From Cavenderia fasciculata (Eukaryota > Evosea > Eumycetozoa > Acytosteliales > Cavenderiaceae): 64,000 nt of DNA. Position numbers and translations under genes: made by a program. The notes below the pieces were generated by a model. That model was not told where the DNA came from. It made no database searches and saw only the letters and a program-made list of their open reading frames with translations. This document shows positions 10,685 through 22,058 of the stretch, in pieces. The stretch lies in the NCBI RefSeq assembly GCF_000203815.1, contig NW_004457639.1, forward strand, positions 372,001-436,000, in the 5' to 3' direction. Position 1 is the stretch's first letter. Each line of letters begins with the position of its first letter.

Positions 10685-12501
10685 ATGTCATCAGAACCAT
10701 TAGACTGGAAATTTAGTCAAGTTTTTGGCAACAAGGGCCCAAACGATGACGTTATCGATGGTATGATGATAGATAGATAGATAAGATTAGATATAGTCAT
10801 ATGACCTATATGATCAAATATTAATCATCCTTCCTATGTACATAACCACCCTACCCTACCTACATTACCTTTCTATATATTTGTATTTATAGTTGATTTA
10901 GTATCAGCAATTGAATTTGATCACACTGGTGACTATATTGCAGCTGGTGATAGAGGAGGCAGAGTTGTACTCTTTGAGCGAACCTATGAAAAGAGCCAAA
11001 GCAGCAGCAGCAGCAAAAAGAAAGATAAATTACCCGAATATAAATTTTATTCAGAGTTTCAAAGCCACGAACCAGAGTTTGACTACTTGAAGAGTTTGGA
11101 GATTGAAGAAAAAATTAACAAAATTAAATGGTGCCCAAAACAAAACGATGCACAATTTTTATTAACAACTAATGGTAGTGTATACATTATAATCAACCAA
11201 AGAACCAAACAAAGACAAAAAAAAAAAGAGAAAAAAAAAAGAGTGAACATCCAACTGACCACTCTTTTTTTTTTTCTATTTCTATTTCTATTTTCAATTT
11301 TTAGATAAAACAATTAAATTATGGAAGGTATATGAAAAAAAGATTAAACAAGTATCTGCTTCAGCACCAACAAATGGATTAACAAGTTATAACAAACCAG
11401 CAACCATTACAAATAACAATAACAATAATAATAACAACAATAACAACAACTATATAAATTCAACAACTTCAAATAATGGTCTTTTAAAAGTAAATGTATG
11501 TATATAGTTATAGTTATATAGAGTTGAAGATGATTAGTTGATGAACCTATTCTCAAATTCTTTTCTTCTTCTTCTTCTTTTTTCTTCTTCTTTATTTTTT
11601 TTTTCTATAGATTCCACGTCTTAGTACAAAGGAAACTGTTATAACAGCACAACCAAGAAAAGTATACGCAAATGCTCATGCCTATCACATTAATTCGATA
11701 TCATTAAACAGTGACGGAGAGACATATATTTCATCGGACGATCTTCGAATTCACTTGTGGAATTTGAACATTAATTCAGAATGTTTCAACGTAGTCGATA
11801 TCAAGCCCACCAACATGGAGGATCTAACAGAGGTGATTACGTCGGCCGAATTTCATCCCACCTCTTGTAATATATTTATGTACAGTTCAAGCAAAGGAAC
11901 CATCAAGTTGGGCGATCTCAGATCGAGCGCACTCTGCGACCAACACTCCAAGGTCTTTGAGGAGGCTGACGATCCATCAACCAAGTCCTTCTTCTCAGAG
12001 ATCATTTCCTCAATATCAGACATCAAATTCAGTCGTGACGGTCGTTACATCTTGTCACGTGACTTTTTGACGCTCAAGCTTTGGGATATCAACATGGACA
12101 CCCGTCCCATCAAGTCTATCCCCATCCACGACTATCTCCGTCCTAAACTCTGCGATCTCTACGAGAATGATTGCATTTTCGATAAGTTTGAATGCTCTAT
12201 CAACCACGATGGCACACAAATGCTTACCGGCTCTTACAACAACTACTTCCACATTTACGATCGTAACTCTAAACAAGATGTTTGTCTCGAAGCATCTAAA
12301 CAAGCCATCAAACCAAAATCAAAGACCCTCACCGGTAAGATGAAACTACGCTCCTCTAAAAAAGATAAGAAACCTGATGAAATTAATCCTGATAATATAG
12401 ATTTTACAAAGAAGGCCCTTCATGTCAGTTGGCATCCAAAAGAAAATCTCGTCGCAATTGGTGCTAATAATACTATGTATCTATTTTCTGCTAATAACTA
12501 A
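10685..12501 (+). CDS. phr2aB: PP2A regulatory subunit B55 (WD-repeat)
   Basis: Four exons: 10685-10760, 10893-11174, 11305-11495 and 11611-12501. The product is about 479 aa. Exon 3 could instead end at 11489, because both GTAAAT and GTATGT donors are in frame. The B55 family is unmistakable: 'WKFSQVFG', '[12 protein letters not shown]', '[19 protein letters not shown]', '[15 protein letters not shown]', '[17 protein letters not shown]', '[15 protein letters not shown]' and '[13 protein letters not shown]'. It forms a seven-bladed WD40 propeller that selects substrates for the PP2A holoenzyme in mitosis and signalling. It is longer than the usual ~450 aa because of an Asn-rich insertion (about residues 140-165) and a Lys-rich loop near the C-terminus. 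Its upstream gap is the longest in the window, so regulation may be complex. Confidence 0.95.
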
Positions 12502-12797
12502 TAATGAAATAATAATAATAATAATATTGATAAATAACACACACAACTTGATAACAACATAATAATAATAATATAATAACAACAATAATAATAATAATAA
12601 TACTGATGTTAGCAGTAGTAAACACAACAACAACCCCACAATCCCCTAAAATAAATTAATATTTAAAAACATAAACAAATAATATATATAATATTATATA
12701 TTCTTTTCTTTTTAAAAAGTTCAAACTTTGCTTGATTTCCCTCTTTTTTTCATTAAGTTTTTTTAAATTTGAAACATATAATTTGTTTGTATTTCAA
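12502..12797. other. Intergenic AAT/AAC-rich gap
   Basis: Just under 300 bp separates the B55 stop from the ORC5 start. It is dominated by AAT/AAC trinucleotide tracts, which probably belong to the B55 3' UTR, followed by an oligo-T promoter-like stretch. No gene is seen. Confidence 0.4.
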
Positions 12798-14512
12798 ATG
12801 ATAAGTACAATTGAATCAACAAGACATGAACAATATGATGAAATTAGAAGAATAATAGAATCTGTATGGATAGAGAGAACTTTAGTCTACATTGATCAGT
12901 TATAACTAACTCTTTTTCTTTTCTTTTCTTTTCTTTTCTTTGAAGAAATATAGTGGAGTATTATCAGTTTATGGACCACCTCATTGTGGAAAGTTAACAA
13001 CTGTATTGGCAGCACTTGACAAGGATTCTACTACCTATGCATTTGCAGATTGTTCATCTACACCCAAATCTTCTCGTTCATTGTTTTATCATCTCTATCA
13101 TACTCAAACCATCATTGCAGAAGAGGATGAAATGGATGTTGCAGCTGGTGGCAGTGATGATGAGGATGATGATGGTACACCACCTCAAGACATTTACGAT
13201 TTTAAAAAACTATATGAACAAAATCGACCTCCCATACCAATGAAAGGGTTTCCTAGGAATCTTATAGAGTTGATTACAATGTTGGGTGATAAAGCTGATC
13301 AATCTTCAACTCACAATCCATCAAAACCTATTTATATTGTAAGATTTGAAACAAATAGGAGAGATCGATCTCTCAATGTTGACAACAAATTAAATCTTTT
13401 CTTTTTTTTAGGTATTGGATAAAATACATCACATTTTGGAATATGATCCAAGTTTATTATACTCGATGTTTAAGATTAATGATTTTATGGTGAATAGAAG
13501 AGTATGTCTTTTCTTGATATCAGATGACCCAGTGGATAGATTGTTGCCATTAAACTATCTAGCCGTCTATGCTCGACCTATATTCTTTCCTCGGTATGCC
13601 ACCGACACCTATCTAGAGATATTAAAACTTCATCAACCCAAAATAACAATACCAGGTGTCACTCAAGAGAAAATACATCGACACTATTTAAATCATTGCA
13701 AGATTATGGTTACAATGTTTGGAAAACTAGTTACAGATATCGTTCACCTTATCCTTATCACAAACAATCTTTTTGAATCTTATATTCTTCCTGTCAAAAA
13801 TAATGAAGGTAAATTAGAAAGCAGAATAATAATATTATTATTTTAACATTTTTTTTTTTAGTTCAAATAGATTCAAAAGATTCAGAATTGGTATTGTATT
13901 CTAAAATTAAACCATTGGTTGATTTTTATTTGCAACAATTGTTTTCAAAAGGAAAATTGGGGATTGACTTTACAAAACAATTACAAGAGGAAGAGGAATC
14001 ACAAACAAGCAAGAAAAAAATTAATGACGATGAATTTACAATGTATAATTCATCTCTTTCACACAATGCCAAATGTCTATTAATTTCAGGTTATTTGGCA
14101 TCTGCCTACTCTCCTACAAATGATGTTTTATTATATACTTCAACTAAAATTGCAAGAAAAAAGAATAGATCAAAGGTAAAAAAAGAAAAAAACAAAAAAA
14201 AAGAATTTATTAATAATAATATTTTATTTCTTCTCATTTTAGATAAATGCACCAAAATGGTTTGAAAAGGCAAGACTTCGAGGTATTGCCTATAAATTAT
14301 TTCCAGAGATTGTACAAACAGGTGATTCCACTGCCATGATAAATCAACTCTCTGGATTGGTGTCACTGCGATATTTTGATCAAGCTGGATCTTTTGACAC
14401 TTGTAGATATAGATGCAATGCCACACTTTCTGATATCAAACTAGTAGCACAATCAATACATTTTGATATTGATTCTTATGTTTCAGTTGCAGAATTATCA
14501 AATGTTAAATAA
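12798..14512 (+). CDS. orc5: Origin recognition complex subunit 5
   Basis: Five exons: 12798-12863, 12946-13338, 13412-13808, 13862-14175 and 14243-14512. Frame is kept at every junction. The product is 479 aa, close to the usual ~435-480. The N-terminus is an AAA+ domain with a P-loop-like 'YGPPHCGKLTT'; the position after GK is Leu, not Thr/Ser. The Walker B region reads 'YIVLDKIHHILEYD'. The diagnostic ORC5 block is 'SLSHNAKCLLISGYLASAYSP' (human: 'LPYFSKFLLIAAYLASYN'). The C-terminal part ('LSGLVSLRYFDQAG...YRCNATLSDIKLVAQSI') is the winged-helix region. ORC5 is part of the six-subunit complex that marks replication origins. An acidic low-complexity insertion (GGSDDEDDDG) interrupts the AAA+ domain. 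Confidence 0.88.
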
Positions 14513-14625
14513 AACAAAAATAGATGTAAATATAAATATCGGGGTTTATAAAAATTTATTAATTCAATCAATCTCGTCATCACAAGTTGAGAGACTGTGG
14601 ATTTATTTATTTATTATTATTATTA

Positions 14626-17600
14626 TTAAAGTTTAAAAGATTTCCAAATTTCGGTAATGGTATTTAAATCCTTGTTGGCTGCTGCTTCCTTTAGTTTTCT
14701 AATTGCTTCTTTTCTATGAATGGTACCATGAACATAGGAGGAAATGGTAGATTCCTTTTCGAATTGTCTTGCTTTTTGTTCGGCAACTTGAATGACTTGA
14801 AGAGGGATACCAGCCATGGCACCAACATGAAGACCATAAGAGTCTGGACAAATACCATCACAGAGTTTGTAGAGAAAGATAACCTTTTTAGCAGTGTCAT
14901 CTACGTGGCAAGACATGTGGGAAGTGGCGATCGTATCACGAATACCAGGCTCGTTGGCCAATGATTGATAGTGAGTTGCAAAGATGCAAGTGCTTTTGAT
15001 GGTTTCTGCAATGTATTTGAGTACCGAGTAGGCAATGGAATAGCCATCAAAGGTAGAGGTACCTCTACCAAGTTCGTCCATGATGACGAGTGATCTTTTG
15101 GTGGCATATCTCAATACAGAAGATGTTTCACGAAGTTCTGTCATAAAAGTAGAATTGCCTGCCATAATATCGTCGTTGGCTCCCAGTCTGGTAAAGATTC
15201 TATCAAAGACGGTCATTCTACAAGATGTTGCGGGTACGTGGCAACCCATTTGTGCCATGATGACCAAGATACATGCTTGTCTGAGGAGGGTACTCTTACC
15301 ACCCATGTTTGGACCAGTCAACACCATGACCGATGGTTTACCAGGGTGTGAGTTGTTCTTGACGCCGGTAGAGCTGATTTCAGTGCCGAGACCACCGAGT
15401 TGAAGGTCATTGGGGATGAAATCGGCACCACCCTTGATAGAGATTGCTGGATGACGCATTTCCAAAACACTTAGACATGGTTCGTCGTCTTGGGTCTCTA
15501 TGAAATGGGGTCTGCACATTGGGTAGGTCGATTGGTGAGACACACGGGTCAATGACATTAGACAATCGATATGAGCCAGACATTGTACTGCTTGTTGCCA
15601 ATCGAGATGGAATTGATTAAACAACTCTTGAATTTGAACAAATACCGTTTTACGTGTCACCTCGAGATAGTCACGAGCTGCCAAAAGATCCTTGCTCTTT
15701 TGTTCGATATAGGGTGTGTGGAAACGTTTGAATGTCTTGGAATCACTCTTTAGTGAGTATTCTTGGGTGATCTTGACACGGTTAAGAACCGATACTGGGA
15801 TCTCGAGCTGATAGATTTCTTTGCCCATGTGTTTGTAGACTATACCACTAGTCTTGAAAAATTTTCTTTGTTCTTCCAGATACTCATCCAACTTTTTTTC
15901 GATGCTATCAACCTCTATTTGACCAGCATCATAGTCTTTAAAGCGACCTGGTTTTGGTGTAAGTGACTGTGTAGCAGAATCAAAACTAAAACTATCTCTA
16001 ATAAATTTAATCTTTTTCTTTAGATTTGGGAATCCAACATTATTTCTAACAAGATCGCTTTGGTTTTTGTTGTCGTCATCATCATCATAACCATCATTGT
16101 CCTTTTTCATTTCAATGTCTTCATCTTGATCTTCGGCAACCATTAGATAATTGGCAAGTAGTTTTGATTTGGATAGTTCTGTATTTGATTTATAGTCAAT
16201 GTCTGAAATGATTTGTTGACAAGTTTCCAGAGTGTTGAGAACCGATGTGAGACTTGCCACGTTTGATGAACGAGCGTGGATACGAGAGATGGTTCTTTCA
16301 ATGTCGGGCATTTTGTTAAACATGCCTGCGAGTGAGGCAAAGATATCAGAGTTGTTGCCAAGTGCGTCAACTGCGTCCAAACGGTCATTGATACGATGAA
16401 TATCGGCGAGTGGACGACACACCCATTGACGGAGCAAACGTTTTCCAAAACCGGTTTGGCAACGATCCAACACCTTGTAGAGGCTTCCCTCTTTACCTCC
16501 ATCGGTCGTATTGTTGAATATCTCGAGATTGATGAGACATTGACCGTCGAGCACAAGAGCACCTCCACTACCACCACTTGCCTGTGAATTGTATTGTTCG
16601 TATCTAGCCTGTTTGACCATATCCTCACCAATCTTGATGTCAAAGAGATAAGAGAGACAGGCACCAACGGCAGACATCATCATCTCGTCGTTGACAATCT
16701 CTGCTGGGATTGGTAGACCTTGGTTGGCTTTGATGGCACCTTGGATTTGATCGGGTGCCCAATACTCGAGTGGTGTACGTTGGTTGATGATATGACGTTG
16801 TCGCGACAATATACGTTTGATCAATTGCATGGTAGTGTTGGAGTAGCCCGTCTTTTCGACAATGATCTCTTTGGGCATGGTTTGGAGGAGGATCGTTTCG
16901 AGTTGTGTTCGATTCTCGTCATCCTTGAACGAGGTGGTGTAAAAGAGACCGACAGAAGTGTCGACAAAGCAGACGGCCAGTATTTTGTTGTAATCGTCTT
17001 CTTTGATGGCCATCAAATAGGATGCAGTCTGTTCGGTGAGTAGATTCTCATCGACAAGTGTGCCAAGTGTCAACACGGACACGAGTTGACGCTGGATGAT
17101 ACTCTTTGTCTTGTCGGCCGAGCCACCATCCTGCTTTTGTCGCTTTGCCATGCCATAACTAGACTCCATCTGATCGACCTTGGCAACCTTGTAACCTTGA
17201 TCGATAAACTTTGCAGCCCATGTAGTAAACGATGCCTCGGGGACACCCACCATACGCATATTGACACGATCGGTCATCTTTAGACCAAACTTTTCATTTC
17301 CAATATCGGCATCGTTTTCATAGAGTTCATAAAACTTGCCCTTTTTAAAAAAGACTACAGTGTCATAGTTTTTCATCTTGATCTCCCAGAATTGTCTCTC
17401 AAATGGAGTGAATGTGCTGAGTTTAACTGGTGGGATGTAAAGAGTTCTTGGGTCATACCCCTCGTGTCCAAATGGTATTTGATTTTCATCTTTTAAATTG
17501 ACCAAGAATTCGAATCTCTCTTCTTTGTTTATATTGTTGGATGATCCAACTTTTTTCTTTGGTGTTGATTGTGATGAAACAGAAGAAGTAGATGATCCAG

Positions 17601-18308
17601 CTTTTTTCTTTGGTGTTGATGGTGTTTTCTTTGATTTACTATTATATTCTTCTTCTTCTTCCTCTTCATCATCTGGTATATAATCTTGGTCGTCGTCGTC
17701 ATTATTATTATAGTCGTCATCATCATCTTCATCCATTGTCTTTCTTTTAGTTGAACTAGTTGCTCTTTTCTTTGTTGGTGTCAATGTTGGTTTAACGGTT
17801 GCTGGTTCCTTTTTTTTAGTTGGTGTCAATGTCAATTTTGTTGTTGATGGTTGTGATAGTGATGTTGGTTTTGGTTGTTGTGATAGAGATAGAGAGGGTG
17901 TTTGTTGTTTTGGTTGTTGTGATAGTGATAGAGAGGGTGTTTGTTGTTGTTGTTTTGCATTACTATTTACATTTAAAGATACTCTTGTTGTTGTTGTTGT
18001 TATTTATATTTGTTGTTGTTGGACGAGAAGGAGCAGCAGGGGAATCATCGAAATCAAACTCAAAATCATCATCGTCGCCTACAGATTGTTGACTATTGTC
18101 ATTGTTTTGAGAATTCTGTGTTGTCTATGGAGAGAAAGAGAGAGAGAGAGAGAATATCAATAAAATTGAACAACACAACAATGATAATAGATCGCGTGCC
18201 TACATTATTATTATTATTGAATTTGCTTTGAAACAGTTGTTGTTGTTGATTAAAGACATCAGTCTTTGCAATGGGTTGAAAGAACTGTGAAATACCTGAT
18301 TGTTTCAT
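14626..18308 (-). CDS. msh6: DNA mismatch repair protein MSH6
   Basis: The main exon starts near 17981 and ends at 14626. Exon 1 (18308-18204) encodes the PCNA-interacting motif 'QSGISQFFQP'. Exon 2 starts at 18124 (or 18115) and encodes an acidic 'DDDDFEFDFDDSP' patch. The join between exon 2 and the main exon is uncertain (see findings). The body has the MutS mismatch-binding motif 'GKFYELYE', the lever and core domains, Walker A 'GPNMGGKST' and Walker B 'DELGRGTSTFDG'. The product is about 1180 aa, normal for MSH6. MSH6 pairs with MSH2 as MutS-alpha and recognises base mismatches and small loops; the PCNA motif and N-terminal linker distinguish it from MSH3. A TTGGCGC element lies about 75 bp upstream of the start. 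Lys/Asp-rich and QQxTPSLSLS repeats make up the disordered linker. Confidence 0.93.
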
Positions 18309-18961
18309 TCTTTGTAATCTTTGTATCTCTATCTATCTATCTAAAGTAAAGGTGCTGAAAATTTCACATCGAAGGTGTTGGCGCTCTTTTTTCGAAAATG
18401 AACTTTTAGTCGAATTTAAAGTTATTCTAGCTTTACTTTAATTTAATTGATTTACAAGTTCATATTTTATCTATAAATAATACATGTATGTTATTTATAT
18501 TCCTTCTCTCTTATAATGGATCAAATTTAACTAAGTTCTACCCTATATGTATTATACAAAAGGTCACAATCAAGTTGAACCTACAAGTTCTTGTTCTCTT
18601 GCAGATTTGGTTGAGTTATGGTTGTATTGTTGCTATACAGTTTGACCTGACAGTCTATATGAGGCAATGTAATTACAATCATTATTAGTAGGTATAGTAT
18701 AGCTATTGGGCAACTAAGAAGAAGGTGGTTAATCGATTGACAGCTATAGTCACCTCCAAAGAATGGTAATTAATTAATTGGGGATTGTCTTTTCTTGGAT
18801 CATAAGACACATGGTGGTTAGGGTAAAAAAAATGGTTGTGTTATCATCGATGGTCGTTTGATCTCTCTTTAATCAGTTTTATTCTCTATTATTATATTAT
18901 CTATCATAAAAATAGTAATATATATATATATAGCTAGATATAATAACTATTAATAATTAAA
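18309..18961. promoter_or_regulatory. Divergent promoter region between msh6 and actin-like gene 1
   Basis: This 650-bp region has no gene. On the msh6 side, TTGGCGC (18378-18384) resembles the E2F core TTTSSCGC. On the actin side there is a TATA-like (TA)n stretch at about 18916-18933, some 30 bp before the start codon at 18962. The rest is AT-rich, with no recognised RNA. Confidence 0.45.
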
Positions 18962-20146
18962 ATGTCTGACCTTAAAGTATGTTTTAAAATCAATCTAGAG
19001 ATTATTTATATCAAATATTAATCTATTTTTTTTTTTTTTTTTTAGCCAACTGTAGTGATTGATTGTGGTTCTGGATTGTGCAAGGCTGGTTTTACAGGTG
19101 ATGATGCACCAAGTGCTGTGTTTTCATCGGTGGTTGGTTGTCCCAAACATGGTGGCTTCATGGTCGATAAGGGTCTAAAGGCTTACTATGTTGGCGATGA
19201 AGCTCTAGGGGCCTATGGCGACAAGCTTATCGTCAATTACCCAATTCAACGTGGTCTCATCACCAACTGGGATGATGTGGAGAAGATATGGGATTACGCA
19301 TTCAATCAACTCAATGCCAACCCAGAGGAACACGCCATTTTGCTCAGTGAAGCACCACTCAATCCAATGGGCGACCGTGAAAATATGACTCAAATCATGT
19401 TTGAAACGTTCAGCACTCCAGCCTTTTACCTTGGCGTCCAAGCTGCCCTCTCACTCTACGCCACTGGCACCACGACTGGCATTGTCTTGGACTGTGGTGA
19501 TGGTGTCACGCACGCTGTTCCCATCAACCAAGGGTATGCCATCCAGGGGGCTGTGGTCAGTCGCAATATAGGTGGTCGCGATATCACAGACTACATGCTC
19601 AAGAATCTCGTCAAGCGTGGCAACACAACAGCCACAATGGAAATCTCCCGTGACACCAAGGAGAAACTCTGCCATATTGCTCTCGACTATCATTCGGAAA
19701 TGCAAGCAGATGCCTCTTCAACACAATTTGAAAAGCAATATGAATTACCAGACGGTCAAGTCATTGCCATTGGCAATGAACGGTTCCGTTGTCCAGAGGC
19801 TCTCTTCCGACCATCTCTTGTCGGTATGCAATTTGATGGTATCCACCAAGCCACCAACCAGGCCATCACAAACTGTGAATTTGTTGATGTTCGTCAGAAG
19901 CTCTATGCAAACGTGGTCCTTGCTGGCGGTTCCACAATGTTTTCGGGAATGGCCGAACGAATGGAAAAGGAACTCTGTGCTCTTGCTCCATCCAGGGTCA
20001 ACATTATTGCACCGCCAGAGCGTCAATATTCTGCCTGGACGGGTGGTTCCTCGCTTGCTTCCCTCTCCACCTTTCAAGACATGTGGATCTCCAAGGAGGA
20101 GTATCAAGAAACAGGACCTTTTATTGTCCATTCAAAGTGTATCTAA
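18962..20146 (+). CDS. Divergent actin-like protein 1
   Basis: Two exons: 18962-18976 (5 codons) and 19046-20146, phase 0, with GTATGT donor. The product is 371 aa (conventional actin 375-376). It is clearly actin family: '[19 protein letters not shown]', '[19 protein letters not shown]', '[10 protein letters not shown]', 'LDCGDGVTH', '[19 protein letters not shown]', '[15 protein letters not shown]' and '[10 protein letters not shown]'. It keeps the residues equivalent to Gln137 and Asp154. It differs at many normally invariant places: Asp-Asn-Gly-Ser becomes DCGS, the His73-containing 'YPIEHG' becomes 'YPIQRG', and the end 'HRKCF' becomes 'HSKCI'. The DNase-I loop region is rewritten. It may still bind nucleotide, but it is not a conventional actin. 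It is in tandem with a second divergent actin that has an intron at the same place. Confidence 0.9.
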
Positions 20147-20615
20147 ACTTATATATACCGAAATGACAAAAAATAAACATCTGGTCATATTGTACGAGTC
20201 AACCAACTATAAACGGATCTGATCTTACATGTCTATTTAAACCAGAGAGTCATGGAAATTAAACTGGTTGGAGGTTACCTAATTTAAAAATGATCATCAT
20301 TTCCCAACCGTTATTCCACACACACACACAACTACGGTGGGTACTGGAAACACATAGATTTTAGAAAATTAGCATTCAAACCCAATTAAAGGAGAGGGGT
20401 GGTTGATCAGCCAAAAAAAAAAGAGGGTAGGGTTTAATTAATTTGAAAGACAATTTACAAATTGATTGGATTGGTCAGTTCAATTAATTTAAAAAAAAAA
20501 GAGGGTAGGGTTTAATTAATTTGAAAGACAATTTAAACTTCTCTAGAGAGAGAGAATGATTAAAAGTCAACAAATTTGTTAAACCAAAAATAAATAATAA
20601 ATATTATCCATCAAG
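20147..20615. other. Intergenic region between the two actin-like genes
   Basis: About 470 bp with a (CA)n tract near 20320-20332 and an exact 45-bp direct repeat (20413-20457 and 20491-20535). The rest is AT-rich 3' UTR and promoter sequence. No gene is seen. Confidence 0.5.
20413..20535 (+). repeat. Exact 45-bp direct repeat, two copies
   Basis: Copies at 20413-20457 and 20491-20535 are identical by eye. Each begins with ten A's, followed by 'gagggtagggtttaatta' and ending 'gaaagacaattta'. The copies start 78 bp apart. They lie 80-200 bp upstream of actin-like gene 2. Confidence 0.85.
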
Positions 20616-21782
20616 ATGACAAGTAAATCAAAGGTATGTATCTTTTGAAAACAAAGACGATTCTTAAAAAGTTAATCATCTTTATATTTTTATTTTTCTA
20701 AAAAGTCAATAGTGATTGATAGTGGTAGTTGGACAACTAAAATTGGATTCGTAGGAGCAGAACAACCCAAAGAAATATTTCCTTCAATAGTTGGATGGCC
20801 AGAGGATACTGATGAATTTCAAGTTGGTGATGAAGTTAAAGAACCAAACATTGAACTTGAGTATCCAATCGATGGAAGAGTGATCAAGGATTGGGATGGT
20901 ATGCAAAAGATATGGGAATATGCATTTGACAAGCTCCAAGTAGACTCTGAAGAACATGCAGTATTATTGACAGAGCCACCACTCAATCCAATGGCAACCC
21001 GTGAAAAGATGGTACAAGTCATGTTTGAAACTTTTAAAACCACTGATGTCTACCTTTCATGTCAACCGGTACTAGCTCTCCATGCCACTGGTAATAAAGA
21101 CCAAACTGGTATTATCATCGACTCTGGATATAGTGTAACGCATATTGTGCCAATTGCCGATGGATACTGTGTATCAGATGCCATTACCCGACTAGATATC
21201 GGTGGACTTGATATCACAAACTATCTTGACAAAATGATATCTGATCGTGGGTATGAAATAGCCAACCAAAACCAAGTGGCCAATGAAATCAAGGAAAAGT
21301 GGGCTTATGTTGTCATGGATGCTCGTATTCAAAAGACTACTAATGCCAGCAGCTCTTCTGGACGACACTTAAAGAGTTATACATTACCAGATGGTCAATC
21401 TGTCGTTTTAGGAGATGAACTATTCAGTTGTTCAGAAGCCCTATTCTCACCATCACTGATTGGGAAAGATATGGTCGCTGGTATCCACAAAGCCACCAAT
21501 CAAAGCATTTCCAAATGTCAAGATCCAAAGGATTTGTATGCCAAAATTATTCTGGCCGGTGGCAACACCATGTTCCAAGGAATAGGTAATCGTTTGGCAC
21601 AGGAGATGAAATCTCTTGCTCCACTGATTGAAAATATCAATGTTGTTGAATCTCCCATCCGAAAGAATGCAGCTTGGATTGGTGGATCTCTTCTTGCATC
21701 CCAAGCAGCTTTCGATACAGAATGGTTATCTAAAGCAGATTATGATGAATCAGGTCCTTCCATTGTTAAAAAATGTTTTTAA
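20616..21782 (+). CDS. Highly divergent actin-related protein 2
   Basis: Two exons: 20616-20633 (6 codons) and 20706-21782, phase 0, GTATGT donor. The product is 364 aa. Actin blocks are recognisable: 'DSGSWTTKIGF', 'FPSIVGWPE', 'EPPLNPMATREKMVQVMFE', 'QPVLALHATG', 'SYTLPDGQSVVLGDELF', 'LAGGNTMFQGIGNRL' and 'DESGPSIVKKCF'. The DNase-I binding loop is largely missing: after 'GWPEDTDEF' the chain goes straight to 'QVGDEV'. The second phosphate loop, usually D-S-G-D-G, reads D-S-G-Y-S, and the 'YPIEHG' block reads 'YPIDGR'. Normal ATP hydrolysis and polymerisation are therefore doubtful. The early intron, shared in position with its neighbour, supports tandem duplication followed by fast divergence. 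A conserved ARP class is not evident. Confidence 0.88.
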
Positions 21783-22058
21783 AATTAAAACACAATAAAT
21801 TTTAAAAGGTTTCAAAAATAAAGAATTAGTTTTTGTATATTTGCTCCCTGTTCTGTCAGAAAGATATTTTTTTTTTATCTTTTCTTGAATTCCCTCTGAT
21901 TTTGTGACGTTATCAGAGCTAATGGGTGTCGTCGACTTAGGTAGTGAAACTCAAGATCCGTCAATTATAGATGAGCCCAACCTTGGTTCTGAAAAAAAAA
22001 GGGAAATAAATATTATATATCCACATATATATATTTATTTGTTATTTGTTGTCATTTG
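21783..22058. other. Convergent intergenic region with a short hairpin
   Basis: This 276-bp gap has a perfect 7-bp inverted repeat CTCTGAT/ATCAGAG (21894-21900 and 21912-21918) with an 11-nt loop, followed by about 70 bp of unusually GC-rich sequence. No known RNA family is recognised. It may be a 3' UTR element. Confidence 0.35.

Noticed and set aside
21904-22058. Plus-strand frame starting near 21904
   Set aside because: It runs into the antisense of the kinase gene; the only distinctive part is a short GC-rich patch, too short to call a gene.
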